64,000 nucleotides of DNA from JAJXWB01 sp046349215 (GCA_046349215.1 JAXMCV010000002.1:930001-994000), one strand, 5' to 3'. Counted from the first letter of the stretch, positions 1 to 8,506 are shown. The notes: generated by a model from the sequence alone, not told the origin. Made by a program: numbers and translations.

Positions 1-74
1 GGGCCGAGTTCGAGGCGCTGGAGCGGCGCGCGGCGAGCGGCGAGCCGATCGCCCGGCGCGAGCGGCTGACATGA
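1..74 (+). CDS. pxpB: Partial C-terminus, probable 5-oxoprolinase subunit PxpB (KipI-like)
   Basis: Only the last 23 codons lie in the window, read in the frame beginning at base 3 and ending in TGA at 72-74. The tail is Glu/Arg-rich (begins AEFEALERRAASGEP). The stop overlaps the ATG of the next gene by the ATGA arrangement typical of translational coupling. The assignment rests mainly on context: PxpB (KipI/allophanate hydrolase subunit 1 family) is normally encoded immediately upstream of PxpC, and the two form the ATP-dependent 5-oxoproline-opening enzyme. The fragment itself is too short to prove the family. Confidence 0.55.
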   Translation, partial: AEFEALERRAASGEPIARRERLT

Positions 75-1075
75 GGGGCGCGCTGAAGATCCTGCAGGCG
101 GGCGCCGGCGTGTCGATCCAGGACGCCGGGCGCTGGGGTTATCTGCGTTATGGCGTGACGGCGACGGGTCCGATGGATGTGCTCGCGCACGAGGCCGCCA
201 ACCTCGCCGCCGAGCGTCCCGCGGGCGCGGCCGCGATCGAAATCTCGCTCGGCGGCGTCGAACTGGTCTGCGAAGGCGCGTCCGTCGGCGTCTCGATCGT
301 CGCGGGCGGTTTTCGCGTGACCCTGGACGGCGCGAGCCTGCCGGACGCCTGCAGGCTGACGTTGCACCCGGGGCAAAAACTCGCGGTTCGCGCCGGCCCG
401 TCCGGCGCCTGGGCCTATGTCGCGCCTTTCGCCCGCATCGATCGCGCGCCGGCGCTGGGATCTCTGTCGATGCACGCGCGTTCGGGCATGGGCGGCGCCG
501 GCCTCGTGGCCGGCGAAACGATCGCGCTCGCCGATGCCTGCGAAGGCCCGACGGCTCCGCATCCGCTCGGCTCGATCCGCGAGGCGGGCGAGGCCGGCCC
601 GATCCGCATCGTGCCGGGACCGCAGAACGATTATTTCGACCATGAGAATTTCGAGGCGTTCCTGCGTGGGCCGTGGCGCGTCTCGTTGCGCAGCGATCGC
701 ATGGCCTATGCGATGGAAGGTCCGAAGATCGGCCATGCCAAGGGGTTCAACATCGTCTCGGACGGCATCGCCTTCGGCGCGATCCAGATTCCCGGCGACG
801 GCCAGCCCTTCGTCCAGATGGCCGATCGTGCGCCGACCGGCGGTTATCCGAAGATCGGCACGGTGATCGCCGCCGATCTCGGCCGCCTCGCCCAGATGCG
901 CGCCGGAGCTACACTCTCCTTCGCCGCAGTTTCCGTGGACAAGGCGGTCGAGGCCTGGCGGTCGGCGCGCGAAGCGATGTTCGCGGCGCTCTCGGCAGGC
1001 GATTCCGCGACGCTGTCGTCGGAAGAGCTGCTGGCGCGAAACCTGATCGGCGGCGTTGTTTCCGCTGACGAATGA
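71..1075 (+). CDS. pxpC: 5-oxoprolinase subunit PxpC (biotin-dependent carboxyltransferase / KipA family)
   Basis: The 334-residue protein matches the KipA/PxpC family in length and layout. It opens with a segment on the pattern seen in this family (GAGVSIQDAGRWGYLRYGV, then GPMDVLAHEAANLA) and carries the diagnostic GPQNDYF motif near residue 185. The family fold is a cyclophilin-like beta barrel. With PxpB, and usually the LamB/YcsF protein PxpA, it cleaves pyroglutamate (5-oxoproline) to glutamate using ATP. The start overlaps the previous stop by four bases, so the genes are cotranscribed. An allophanate or urea carboxylase role is less likely because no biotin carboxylase is visible, but only this end of the operon is in view. 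Confidence 0.85.
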   Translation: MRGALKILQAGAGVSIQDAGRWGYLRYGVTATGPMDVLAHEAANLAAERPAGAAAIEISLGGVELVCEGASVGVSIVAGGFRVTLDGASLPDACRLTLHPGQKLAVRAGPSGAWAYVAPFARIDRAPALGSLSMHARSGMGGAGLVAGETIALADACEGPTAPHPLGSIREAGEAGPIRIVPGPQNDYFDHENFEAFLRGPWRVSLRSDRMAYAMEGPKIGHAKGFNIVSDGIAFGAIQIPGDGQPFVQMADRAPTGGYPKIGTVIAADLGRLAQMRAGATLSFAAVSVDKAVEAWRSAREAMFAALSAGDSATLSSEELLARNLIGGVVSADE

Positions 1076-1093
1076 AGGCGAAGGCGGGAGACG

Positions 1094-1108
1094 TTAACAC
1101 CGCATTAA
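1094..1108. promoter_or_regulatory. Putative CtrA-binding site (TTAA-N7-TTAA)
   Basis: TTAACACCGCATTAAC reads as a full TTAA-N7-TTAAC motif, the consensus recognised by the alphaproteobacterial cell-cycle regulator CtrA. It sits about 46 bases before the next ATG, a normal promoter position. The match is seen directly. Binding is inferred. Confidence 0.5.
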
Positions 1109-1154
1109 CCATAGGCGGCAAGAGTGGTTCGAATTGCAATCACGAGCCTGCGCC

Positions 1155-2072
1155 ATGTCCGCTGCCGCCAACAACGAACCCTCACGCGACGACGCCAAGT
1201 CCGCAGCCGTTTCCGACGAGGTCGCGCGCACCGCAGCGCAGGCGCTCGAGCGCCTGCAACGCGCCGCCGACAGGGTGGCCGCGGACGCGGCCGATGTCGC
1301 CCGGAAGGAGACTGCGACAAAAGAAAATGCCGGGCTGAAGGCGACGTTTGCGCGAGCGCCGGAGCGCGTCGCGGCGATGATGCGGAGCGACTGGGGCCGG
1401 GCGGCGGCGGCCTCCGGTCTCTGCGCGGCTGCCGCTTTCGCAGCGATCATGGGCCTGCGGGACGGCGCCAATCCGGACGCGCGGCGCGCCGCCGCTTCGG
1501 AAGCCGCGGCTCTGGTCCGGCATTCGGCGGATGAAGCGCGCAAGATGCAGGACATGCAGACGCGGATGCACGCGCTGTCCGAAGAAGTGCGCGACCTGAA
1601 AGCAGCATTGCAGAAGCAGGCCGACGAGACCCATGCGGCGCAGACGCGCGCGGCTGCTGCTGCGACCGCAAATACGCAAACGGGCGCCCGCGTCGACAGG
1701 ATGGAACGCGACGTCGCCGCGCGGTTCGAACGCGCGGAGCGAGACGGCGCCGCCAGACTCGACCAGCACAATGCGCGGATCGAGCGGGTCGAACGACTCG
1801 TGGCCGATCCTGTCGTCACGTCATCCATCCCGAAGTCCGACGCCAATCCGCCGGCGGCGATCAAGCCGGGCGCCGCGCCCGATCCGGCCACGGCGGCAGG
1901 CTACGTGCTGCGCGGCGTCAACAACGGGATCGCGACCGTGCAGACCCGCAACGGACTGGTCGAGGTCGGGCCGGGCGACATGATTCCTGGCGTCGGCCGC
2001 GTCCGCGCCATCCGCAAGATCGACGGCCGCTGGGTCGTCGTGATGCGGGACGGCGTGATCGACGCGGACTGA
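1155..2072 (+). CDS. Conserved membrane-anchored coiled-coil protein with C-terminal beta domain
   Basis: Unrecognised 305-residue protein. A charged Ala/Lys/Glu-rich N-terminal cytoplasmic region of about 80 residues is followed by one hydrophobic segment (ASGLCAAAAFAAIMGL), then about 120 residues of heptad-rich coiled coil (KMQDMQTRMHALSEEVRDLK and on). The last 55 residues form a compact Gly/Val-rich domain (GYVLRGVNNGIATVQTRNG, later RWVVVMRDGVI) resembling small beta domains of PilP-like proteins. I chose ATG 1155; an in-frame TTG at 1134 would add seven residues. A CtrA-type site precedes the gene, so cell-cycle control is possible. Function unknown. Confidence 0.7.
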   Translation: MSAAANNEPSRDDAKSAAVSDEVARTAAQALERLQRAADRVAADAADVARKETATKENAGLKATFARAPERVAAMMRSDWGRAAAASGLCAAAAFAAIMGLRDGANPDARRAAASEAAALVRHSADEARKMQDMQTRMHALSEEVRDLKAALQKQADETHAAQTRAAAAATANTQTGARVDRMERDVAARFERAERDGAARLDQHNARIERVERLVADPVVTSSIPKSDANPPAAIKPGAAPDPATAAGYVLRGVNNGIATVQTRNGLVEVGPGDMIPGVGRVRAIRKIDGRWVVVMRDGVIDAD

Positions 2073-2144
2073 GCCTTTCGCCGCAGCCTGTCGCATTCGC
2101 CCGTTTTCTGCTAGGTGGCGGCAAGCGGAACAAGGGAGCGCAGG

Positions 2145-2465
2145 ATGAGCGCAGTCGAAGACGTGAGCCTCGAGGACGTGAAGCGCGGCCTGGCCGACGG
2201 GTCGATCCTGCTGATCGACGTACGGGAGGACAATGAATGGGCCGCCGGGCATATCGCCGGGGCGGTTCACAACCCGCTCTCGCGCTTCGACGTGGACGCG
2301 ATCCCGAAGAATTCCGGCAAGCGCGTCGTGTTTCACTGCCGTTCGGGCAAGCGCACGCTGCAGGCGATAGAGGCGGCGAGGCTCGCCGGCCGCACCGACC
2401 TCAATGCGCATTTCGGCGGTTCGATGCTGGCCTGGGAAGCCGCGGGCGAACCGCTCGTCCGCTAG
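2145..2465 (+). CDS. Rhodanese-like domain protein
   Basis: A 106-residue single-domain rhodanese. It has the CH2A-type start (LIDVREDNEW, then GHIAGAVHNPL) and the active-site loop HCRSGKRT with catalytic Cys65. Such proteins carry persulfide sulfur or act in cyanide/thiosulfate detoxification; the physiological partner cannot be told. ATG 2145 was preferred over the upstream start at 2115 because it has a good GGGAGCGCAGG ribosome site and begins right at the domain. It converges on the protease gene, with only two bases between the two stops. Confidence 0.85.
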   Translation: MSAVEDVSLEDVKRGLADGSILLIDVREDNEWAAGHIAGAVHNPLSRFDVDAIPKNSGKRVVFHCRSGKRTLQAIEAARLAGRTDLNAHFGGSMLAWEAAGEPLVR

Positions 2466-2467
2466 CC

Positions 2468-3490
2468 TCAGGCGGACTTCCGCTCCTTCAGGCCGACCCA
2501 GAAGCGTCGTCGCTCCGAACGCCGGAGCACGTCCAGCGCGATGGTGCGCCCGATGAGATCGCCGCCGAGCAGGCGCACCAGATCGTCGGCGCCGGAAACC
2601 CTGTTTCCATCGACCGCCAGGATGATGTCGCCGGTGAGCAGGCCCGCCTCGTCCGCTGGCCCGCCGCGCTCGATCGCCGTCACGACCGCGCCGGTTGCCT
2701 GTTGCAGGTCGAGCCGCAGCGCGATGCGACGAGGCAGCGGCAATGTGCCGGCGCCCAGCCCGATGTAAGCGCGGCGCACGCGGCCGTGCCGGACGATTTC
2801 GCCGAGAACGAATTGCGCGGTGTTCGAGGCCACGGCGAAGCAGATGCCCTGCGCGCCCATGATGACGGCGGTGTTTATCCCGATCACCTCGCCGCTGCTC
2901 GATACGAGCGGCCCGCCTGAATTGCCGGGATTGAGCGCGGCGTCGGTCTGGATGACATCGTCGATCAGCCGTCCGTTTTTCGCGCGCAAGGAACGCCCCA
3001 GCGCCGAGATGACGCCCGCCGTCACCGTTGCGTCGAAGCCGAGCGGATTGCCGATGGCGATGGCGATCTGGCCGCGTTTCAGCGCCTTCGAATCCCCGAG
3101 GCGGGCAGCGGGCAGCGCCTCGTTCTCGTCGATGCGCAGGAGAGCCAGGTCGGTGTCGGGATCGTCGCCGAGCACGCGGGCGTTGAACGTCCGTCCATCG
3201 AGCGTCGTGATCGCGGCGCGTCTGCCGGCGGAAACCACGTGGCTGTTGGTGAGCACGAAGCCGTCGGGTGAGACGATGACGCCGGACCCGGATCCGGAGG
3301 GGCGGCCCTGGCCATTGAGCAGGTCGATCCGGACCACGCTCTGGCCGACCTTGTCCACGATCCCGGAGACCGTCCGCGAATAGGCGTCGAGAAGCGGAAA
3401 ATCCGCGTCTTGCGTGTCATCGGCCGAAGACGCGGGGCTCTCGCTCCGCGTTTCCTCGTCGAGGACGAAGGATGGATTGAAGTCGAGCAT
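2468..3490 (-). CDS. S1C (HtrA/DegP-like) serine protease with one PDZ domain
   Basis: A 340-residue trypsin-like protease. The triad is visible as His84 (TNSHVV), Asp114 (DPDTDLALLRI) and Ser191 (NPGNSGGPL). One PDZ domain covers roughly residues 240-330 (GPADEAGLLTGDIILAVDG). Typical periplasmic DegP/DegQ enzymes are longer, have two PDZ domains and start with a signal peptide. Here the N-terminus (MLDFNPSFVLDEETRSESPA) is acidic and hydrophilic, so export is not supported. It may be a cytoplasmic HtrA-like protease or chaperone, or the true start may differ. The family assignment is firm, the location is not. Confidence 0.88.
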   Translation of the reverse strand: MLDFNPSFVLDEETRSESPASSADDTQDADFPLLDAYSRTVSGIVDKVGQSVVRIDLLNGQGRPSGSGSGVIVSPDGFVLTNSHVVSAGRRAAITTLDGRTFNARVLGDDPDTDLALLRIDENEALPAARLGDSKALKRGQIAIAIGNPLGFDATVTAGVISALGRSLRAKNGRLIDDVIQTDAALNPGNSGGPLVSSSGEVIGINTAVIMGAQGICFAVASNTAQFVLGEIVRHGRVRRAYIGLGAGTLPLPRRIALRLDLQQATGAVVTAIERGGPADEAGLLTGDIILAVDGNRVSGADDLVRLLGGDLIGRTIALDVLRRSERRRFWVGLKERKSA

Positions 3491-3611
3491 GGCGCAGATA
3501 TGGGGGCGGCGCGGGCCGGTTCAAAGGCCATTGCAAAGACCATTGAATGTCGCCGGTTTTCGTCGGACAATCCCGGTCAACGGACGTCACGATCCGAACG
3601 GGAGAAACGGG

Positions 3612-4832
3612 ATGGGCTTTCTTGGCAAGGCGTCGCTGATCGGCGCGGGTTTCGCAGTCGCGACTCTGGCGACGCCGGCGATGGCGCAGAAGAAGTACGG
3701 GCCGGGCGTCACCGACACCGAGATCAAGTTCGGCAACACGATGCCCTACAGCGGGCCGGCCTCGTCGCTCGGCACGGTCGGCAAGATCATGTCGGCCTAT
3801 TTCGACATGATCAACGAGAAGGGCGGGGTGAACGGCCGCAAGCTCAAGATGCTGTCGCTCGACGACGGGTTCGCGCCGCCGAAGACGGTGGAGGCGGTGA
3901 AGCGCCTCGTCGAGGACGACCAGGTGGCGTTCATCTACGGCACGATGGGAACGGCGCCCTCGTCCGCCGTCGCCAAATATCTCAACGTCAACAAGACGCC
4001 GCAGATCTTCCTGATTTCCTCGGCGGCGAAGTGGAATGCGCCGAAGGAAATGCCCTGGTCGATCGCGCTGCCCTGGGCGCCGAACTACCTGACGGAAGCC
4101 GGCATCGACGTGCGCTACGCGCTCGCCAAGAATCCAGACGCCAAGTTCGCGGTGCTCTACCAGAACGACGATTCAGGCAAGGAATACATCCGCGGCGTGC
4201 GCGAGGCGCTGGGCGCCGATGCCGAGAAGAAGATCGCCATGGCGACGCCGTTCGAGGTGACGGATCCGACGGTCGACTCGCAGATCATCTCGCTGGCGGC
4301 GACCAAGGCCGACGTGCTGATGATCTATTCGGTGACGCCGCGCGCCTGCGCCCAGGCGATCCGCAAGGCCTGGGAAGTCGGCTGGCGTCCGACGCTGCGC
4401 TTCCTGTCCAGCGGTTGCGCCAACATCGAGACGATCCTCAAGCCGGCGGGTCTCGACGCCGCGACGGGAATCCTGACGCTCGCCTCGATCAAGCCGCTCG
4501 ATGTCTCCAAGAAGGATCCGGATCTCGAGGCCTATGTCGAGTTCATCAAGACACGAGTGCCCGGCGTCGACCCCAACTACAGCTCGGGCGAATACGCCTA
4601 TTTCAGCGCCGCCTCTCTGGTCGCCCTGCTGAAGCAGTGCGGCGACGACCTGACGCGCGAGAACATCATGAAGCAGGCGGCCAACCTGAAGAACGTCGCG
4701 GCTCCGCTGCTGATGCCGGGCATTACGCTCAACACGACGCCCGAGGATTTCTCGCCGCTGCGCGACGGCTACATGATGCAGTTCGACGGAACGAAATTCG
4801 TCGTCATCAGCGATCTCCTGAAGGCCAGGTAA
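3612..4832 (+). CDS. Periplasmic substrate-binding protein, branched-chain amino acid / amide type ABC transporter
   Basis: A 406-residue Leu/Ile/Val-binding-protein-like receptor (Peripla_BP_6). ATG 3612 has a GGGAGA site and gives a clean signal peptide (LIGAGFAVATLATPAMA, cut before QKKYGPG). The mature protein starts with the family pattern (GVTDTEIKFGNTMPYSGPAS, then DMINEKGGVNGRKL). No permease or ATPase genes accompany it in the window, so it is an orphan receptor that must pair with a transporter elsewhere or act in sensing. Its downstream neighbour is a molybdenum hydroxylase subunit, which hints at an aromatic or heterocyclic substrate, but that is only inference. Confidence 0.88.
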   Translation: MGFLGKASLIGAGFAVATLATPAMAQKKYGPGVTDTEIKFGNTMPYSGPASSLGTVGKIMSAYFDMINEKGGVNGRKLKMLSLDDGFAPPKTVEAVKRLVEDDQVAFIYGTMGTAPSSAVAKYLNVNKTPQIFLISSAAKWNAPKEMPWSIALPWAPNYLTEAGIDVRYALAKNPDAKFAVLYQNDDSGKEYIRGVREALGADAEKKIAMATPFEVTDPTVDSQIISLAATKADVLMIYSVTPRACAQAIRKAWEVGWRPTLRFLSSGCANIETILKPAGLDAATGILTLASIKPLDVSKKDPDLEAYVEFIKTRVPGVDPNYSSGEYAYFSAASLVALLKQCGDDLTRENIMKQAANLKNVAAPLLMPGITLNTTPEDFSPLRDGYMMQFDGTKFVVISDLLKAR

Positions 4833-4842
4833 CATGGTCTCT

Positions 4843-4868
4843 GGTCCGGCGGGATTTTCCGCCGGACC
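4843..4868 (+). terminator. Hairpin after the substrate-binding protein gene
   Basis: A perfect ten-base stem (GGTCCGGCGG / CCGCCGGACC) around a six-base GATTTT loop lies ten bases past the stop codon. There is no U-tract after it, so it may attenuate between this gene and the next one rather than fully terminate. Confidence 0.6.
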
Positions 4869-4901
4869 GCCCCATATAGGCCCGCAAACGGGAGCCGCAG
4901 C

Positions 4902-7205
4902 ATGAAGCCCACGAAGTTCGGCATTGGACAGCCGGTGCGTCGCGTCGAGGACCAGCGTTTCGTGACGGGGGCCGGCCGCTACAGCGCCGACGTCATGCCG
5001 GCAGGCCATCTCGTCGGATATTTCCTGCGCTCGCCGCACGCCAATGCGCGGATAAATGGCGTCGACGCCGGCGCCGCGCGGAAAATGCCCGGCGTGAAGC
5101 TCGTCCTCACTGCGGCGGACGTTTCGCACCTCGCGCAATTGCCGTGCCTCGCGCCGATGCCGAATGCCGACGGCAATCAGATGGCGACGCCGGACTATCC
5201 TTTGCTGGCGCGCGACAGGGTCCGGCACGTGGGCGACGCCGTCGCCATGATCGTAGCCGAGACCGAGGCGCAGGCGCGCGACGCGGCGGAAGCGATCGAG
5301 GTTTCCTATGCGCCGGAAGCGGCGGTCGTCGGGTCGCGCACGGCGCTCGAGGCGTCCTCGCCCAAAGTCTGGCCTGAACTGAAGACGAACGTCGCCTACG
5401 AGAACGCCATCGGTTCGGCGGCGGATGTCGACCCGATCTTTGCGTCCGCGCACAAGACCTGTTCGGTGACGATCGTCAACAATCGTCTCGTCACCAACTA
5501 CATGGAGCCGCGCGCGGCGATCGGCGAATTCGATGCGGCGTCGGGCCGCTTCACGCTCACCACGTCCAGCCAGGGCGTCAACGGCCTGCAGGGCGCCGTC
5601 GCCGGCGTGATGAAGGTCGAACCGGAAAAGCTTCGTGTGCTGACTTATGACGTCGGCGGCGGTTTCGGAACGAAGAGTTTCATCTACCGCGAATATCCGC
5701 TGCTGCTGGAAGCGGCCAGGCGCGCGGGCAAGCCGGTGCGCTGGGTGGCCGACCGCACAGAGCATTTCCTTGCCGATGCGCAGGGCCGCGACAACATCAC
5801 GACAGCCGAAATGGCGCTCGACGCCAACGGCAAATTTCTCGCGCTGCGCGTCGACATTCTCGCCGATCTCGGCGCCTATCTCTCGCAATTCGGGCCGTAT
5901 ATTCCGTGGCTCGGCGCGACAATGGCGACGGGTCCCTACGACATTCCGAAAGTGCATGCGCGTGTGCGCGCGGTCTATACGAATACGGTTCCCGTCGACG
6001 CCTATCGCGGCGCCGGCCGGCCCGAGGCGGCCTATGTGCTGGAGCGTCTCGTCGAAGTCTGTGCGCGCGAAACAGGCATCGCGCGCGAGGAGATCAGGGC
6101 GCGCAATTTCGTGAAGCCCTCGCAGATGCCTTACGCGACGCCGACCGGCCGGACCTACGACGTCGGCGAGTTCGAGGGCGCGATGCGCCGCGCGCTCGAG
6201 AAGGCCGAATGGTCGCGCGCCGCGTCGCGCCGCGAGGAGGCGAAGAAGCGTGGCAAGCTGCACGGCATCGGCATGGCGAGCTATATCGAATGCACGGCCT
6301 GGGGCGCCGGCGAGAACGGCACGGTGACGCTCGAACAGGACGGCACGTTCTCGGTCGTCATCGGCACGCAATCGAACGGGCAGGGCCATGCGACCGCCTA
6401 TGCGCAGATCGTGGCGCAGCATCTCGACGTCGATCCGGTTCGCGTGAAGATCATCCAGGGCGACACCGACATCGTGAAGACCGGCGGCGGCACCGGCGGT
6501 TCGCGCTCGATCCCCGTGGGCGCGGTCATGGTGACGCGCGCCTCCGAAGCGCTCGCCGAGCAATTGCGCAAGCTCGCGGCCGACGCGCTTGAGGCGGCGA
6601 CCGGCGACATCGAATTCGCCGACGGGGCGGCGCGCGTCATCGGCACGGACCGCAAGATCGCATTCGAGAACCTTGCGAAGCTGCCGCAGGCCAAGCCGGA
6701 CATGCTGACCGGCGGCGGCGATTTCACGCCGCCCGACGCGACCTATCCGAACGGCACGCATGTCTGCGAAGTCGAGATCGATCCGCAGACCGGCGAAACG
6801 GAGATCGTGCGCTACACGGTCTGCGACGATTTCGGCCTGACCCTCAATCCGCTGCTGCTGCAGGGACAGGTGCACGGCGGCATCGCGCAGGGCGTCGGCC
6901 AGGCCTTGATGGAGCAGACCGTCTATACGAGCGACGGTCAATTGCTGACGGCGAGCTTCATGGACTATCAGGCGCCGCGCGCGCAGAACCTGCCGAACAT
7001 CGACTTCGAGACGCGCAACGTGCCCTCGACCACCAACCCGCTCGGGCTGAAGGGCGCGGGCGAGGCGGGGTCGATCGGTTCGACGCCGGCGGTGGTCAAT
7101 GCGGTGATCGACGCACTGCAGCACGCCTGCGGCGTGACGGCGATCGACATGCCGGCGACGCCCGCGCGCATCCACGCGACGCTTGCCGCCGCCCGAGGCG
7201 CCTGA
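4902..7205 (+). CDS. Xanthine dehydrogenase family molybdopterin-binding (large) subunit
   Basis: A 767-residue molybdenum hydroxylase large subunit (CoxL/XdhB-like). Visible family motifs are GGGFGTKS near residue 252, AYRGAGRPEA near 367, GTQSNGQGH near 488 and the C-terminal GAGEAGS, whose Glu near 721 is the expected catalytic base. AYRGAGRPE differs from the AYRCSFR active-site loop of true form I CO dehydrogenase, so this is an aldehyde/xanthine/heterocycle-oxidase-type enzyme. The FAD (medium) and 2Fe-2S (small) subunit genes that usually flank it are absent on both sides. The ATG follows a GGGAGCC ribosome site. Substrate unknown. Confidence 0.88.
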   Translation: MKPTKFGIGQPVRRVEDQRFVTGAGRYSADVMPAGHLVGYFLRSPHANARINGVDAGAARKMPGVKLVLTAADVSHLAQLPCLAPMPNADGNQMATPDYPLLARDRVRHVGDAVAMIVAETEAQARDAAEAIEVSYAPEAAVVGSRTALEASSPKVWPELKTNVAYENAIGSAADVDPIFASAHKTCSVTIVNNRLVTNYMEPRAAIGEFDAASGRFTLTTSSQGVNGLQGAVAGVMKVEPEKLRVLTYDVGGGFGTKSFIYREYPLLLEAARRAGKPVRWVADRTEHFLADAQGRDNITTAEMALDANGKFLALRVDILADLGAYLSQFGPYIPWLGATMATGPYDIPKVHARVRAVYTNTVPVDAYRGAGRPEAAYVLERLVEVCARETGIAREEIRARNFVKPSQMPYATPTGRTYDVGEFEGAMRRALEKAEWSRAASRREEAKKRGKLHGIGMASYIECTAWGAGENGTVTLEQDGTFSVVIGTQSNGQGHATAYAQIVAQHLDVDPVRVKIIQGDTDIVKTGGGTGGSRSIPVGAVMVTRASEALAEQLRKLAADALEAATGDIEFADGAARVIGTDRKIAFENLAKLPQAKPDMLTGGGDFTPPDATYPNGTHVCEVEIDPQTGETEIVRYTVCDDFGLTLNPLLLQGQVHGGIAQGVGQALMEQTVYTSDGQLLTASFMDYQAPRAQNLPNIDFETRNVPSTTNPLGLKGAGEAGSIGSTPAVVNAVIDALQHACGVTAIDMPATPARIHATLAAARGA

Positions 7206-7322
7206 AGCTTTGCTTGCGGTCACGACAACGTGAGTTGGCGCGCCGGCGCCTTGCGCCGGGCGGTCCGCGACGGCCTAATGCAAAGGCAAAGCTCGAACGA
7301 GCAAGCCTGAAGAGGGATGGAC

Positions 7323-7760
7323 ATGAAAAAACTTATTGGTTTGATTGCATTTGCATCGGTGATCGGCACGGGAATCGCCACCGCGCAGAACGACGCGATC
7401 GCGCAGCGCAAGGCCGTGCTGAAGAGCTTCGGCGAAGCCGCCAAGCCGATCGGCGGCATGCTGAAGGGCGAGACGCCGTTCGACGCCGCCACAGTCCAGA
7501 AGTCGCTGACGACCATCGCCGACGGCGCCAAGAAGCTGCCCGGCATGTTCCCCGATTCCTCGAAGACCGGCGATACGGCGGCCCTGCCGAAGATCTGGGA
7601 CGAGAAGGCCAAGGTCGACGCCCTTTTCGCCAAGCTTTCGGCCGACGCGACGGCGGCCGCCGCCTCGATCAAGGACGAGGCGAGCTTCAAGGCGGCGATC
7701 GGCGGCGTGCTCGGCAATTGCAAGGCCTGCCACGACGATTATCGCGCCAAGAAGAGCTGA
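7323..7760 (+). CDS. Cytochrome c' / c556-type periplasmic cytochrome
   Basis: A 145-residue exported cytochrome. The signal peptide (KKLIGLIAFASVIGTGIATAQ) precedes a helical body, and the single haem motif CKACH lies near the C-terminus (about residues 133-137), the hallmark of the four-helix cytochrome c' fold. Two ATGs exist (7317 and 7323); 7323 sits better behind the GAAGAGGG ribosome site. A cytochrome b561 gene starts seven bases after the stop, as is common for this pair, which suggests electron transfer between quinone pool and periplasm. Gas binding (NO, CO) is a family property, not proven here. Confidence 0.85.
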   Translation: MKKLIGLIAFASVIGTGIATAQNDAIAQRKAVLKSFGEAAKPIGGMLKGETPFDAATVQKSLTTIADGAKKLPGMFPDSSKTGDTAALPKIWDEKAKVDALFAKLSADATAAAASIKDEASFKAAIGGVLGNCKACHDDYRAKKS

Positions 7761-7767
7761 CGCATTC

Positions 7768-8448
7768 ATGAGCGGGAGCACGAATGCGGTTCTCGCCTGG
7801 GACGGACCGACCCGCGCCTTCAAATGGGCGCTGGTCGTGCTCGTCGTGGACGGATGGGTCAGCAACAAGCTCGGCGCATCCGTTCCCGGCTGGCACAAGT
7901 GGAACGGCTACGCCGTCCTGACCCTGATCGTCTTCCGCATCCTCTGGGGATTCGCCGGCGGGTCGACGGCGCGCTTTGCGAATTTCGTGGCAGGACCGTC
8001 GCGGGCGCTCGCCTATCTGCGCGGCGGCGTCTCCTATCTCGGACACAATCCGGTCGGCGGCTGGATGATCCTCGGTCTGATGGCGCTGATCGCCGCGCAG
8101 TGCCTCACCGGTCTCTACGCGGGCGACGAGGATCGCGTCGTCATAGAGGGGCCGCTTGCGCGCACGGTCGCCGATGCGACGGTCGAATTCGCCGCGCGCT
8201 GGCACCATCGCGCCTTCGACCTCCTGAAGATCGTCGTCGTGCTGCACATCGCGGCGAACCTCTTCTACACCTACGTGAAGCGCGATCCGCTGATTCCGGC
8301 GATGGTGACGGGACGCAAGCCGCCGCTCCCCTATGCCGACATGAAGCAGGCGCAGCCCGGTTCGTGGGGCAGGGCGGCGATCTGCCTCGCGCTTGCGGCG
8401 GCGATCGTTTTCGGCGGCATCTACGCGGCGGGCGGACGGGTCTTCTGA
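7768..8448 (+). CDS. Cytochrome b561-type di-haem membrane protein
   Basis: A 226-residue protein with about four transmembrane helices and the paired histidines expected for two b haems: WHKWNGYAVL in the first part and ARWHHRAFDLLKIVVVLHIAANL-type segments in the third and fourth helices. It belongs to the bacterial cytochrome b561 / Ni-Fe-hydrogenase b-subunit-like family, which moves electrons between quinol and periplasmic cytochromes. It is the second gene of a two-gene unit with cytochrome c', so the two are probably redox partners. The gene ends near a strong hairpin shared with the converging reductase gene. Confidence 0.85.
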   Translation: MSGSTNAVLAWDGPTRAFKWALVVLVVDGWVSNKLGASVPGWHKWNGYAVLTLIVFRILWGFAGGSTARFANFVAGPSRALAYLRGGVSYLGHNPVGGWMILGLMALIAAQCLTGLYAGDEDRVVIEGPLARTVADATVEFAARWHHRAFDLLKIVVVLHIAANLFYTYVKRDPLIPAMVTGRKPPLPYADMKQAQPGSWGRAAICLALAAAIVFGGIYAAGGRVF

Positions 8449-8460
8449 ACGGCGCCGGAG

Positions 8461-8495
8461 CGTGTCATGCCCGGCCTTGCGCGGGGCATGACGCG
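8461..8495. terminator. Bidirectional hairpin between convergent genes (repeat-like)
   Basis: GTCATGCCC (8464-8472) pairs perfectly with GGGCATGAC (8484-8492); the stem can extend to about 12 pairs with one G-T. It lies between two converging stops. There is no T-run. The GTCATGCCCGG core also resembles a dispersed palindrome frequent in alphaproteobacterial genomes, so it may be a repeat element doing terminator duty. Confidence 0.6.
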
Positions 8496-8506
8496 CCGAC
8501 GAAGCG

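Noticed and set aside
4902..7205. Calling the molybdenum hydroxylase a CO dehydrogenase (coxL) because of the CoxE-like VWA and MoxR genes
   Set aside because: The active-site loop is AYRGAGRPE rather than the AYRCSFR of true form I CoxL, the other cox subunits are absent and the VWA gene is 37 kb away.
4173..7223. A 1016-residue reading frame on the minus strand opposite the molybdenum hydroxylase gene
   Set aside because: Its sequence is low-complexity Arg/Ala/His-rich and mirrors a strong gene on the plus strand with clear family motifs. High GC content creates such long antisense frames.
7206..7293. AGCTTTGC ... GCAAAGCT as a regulatory hairpin before the cytochrome c' gene
   Set aside because: The arms are 72 bases apart and short; chance pairing is likely in such GC-rich DNA.
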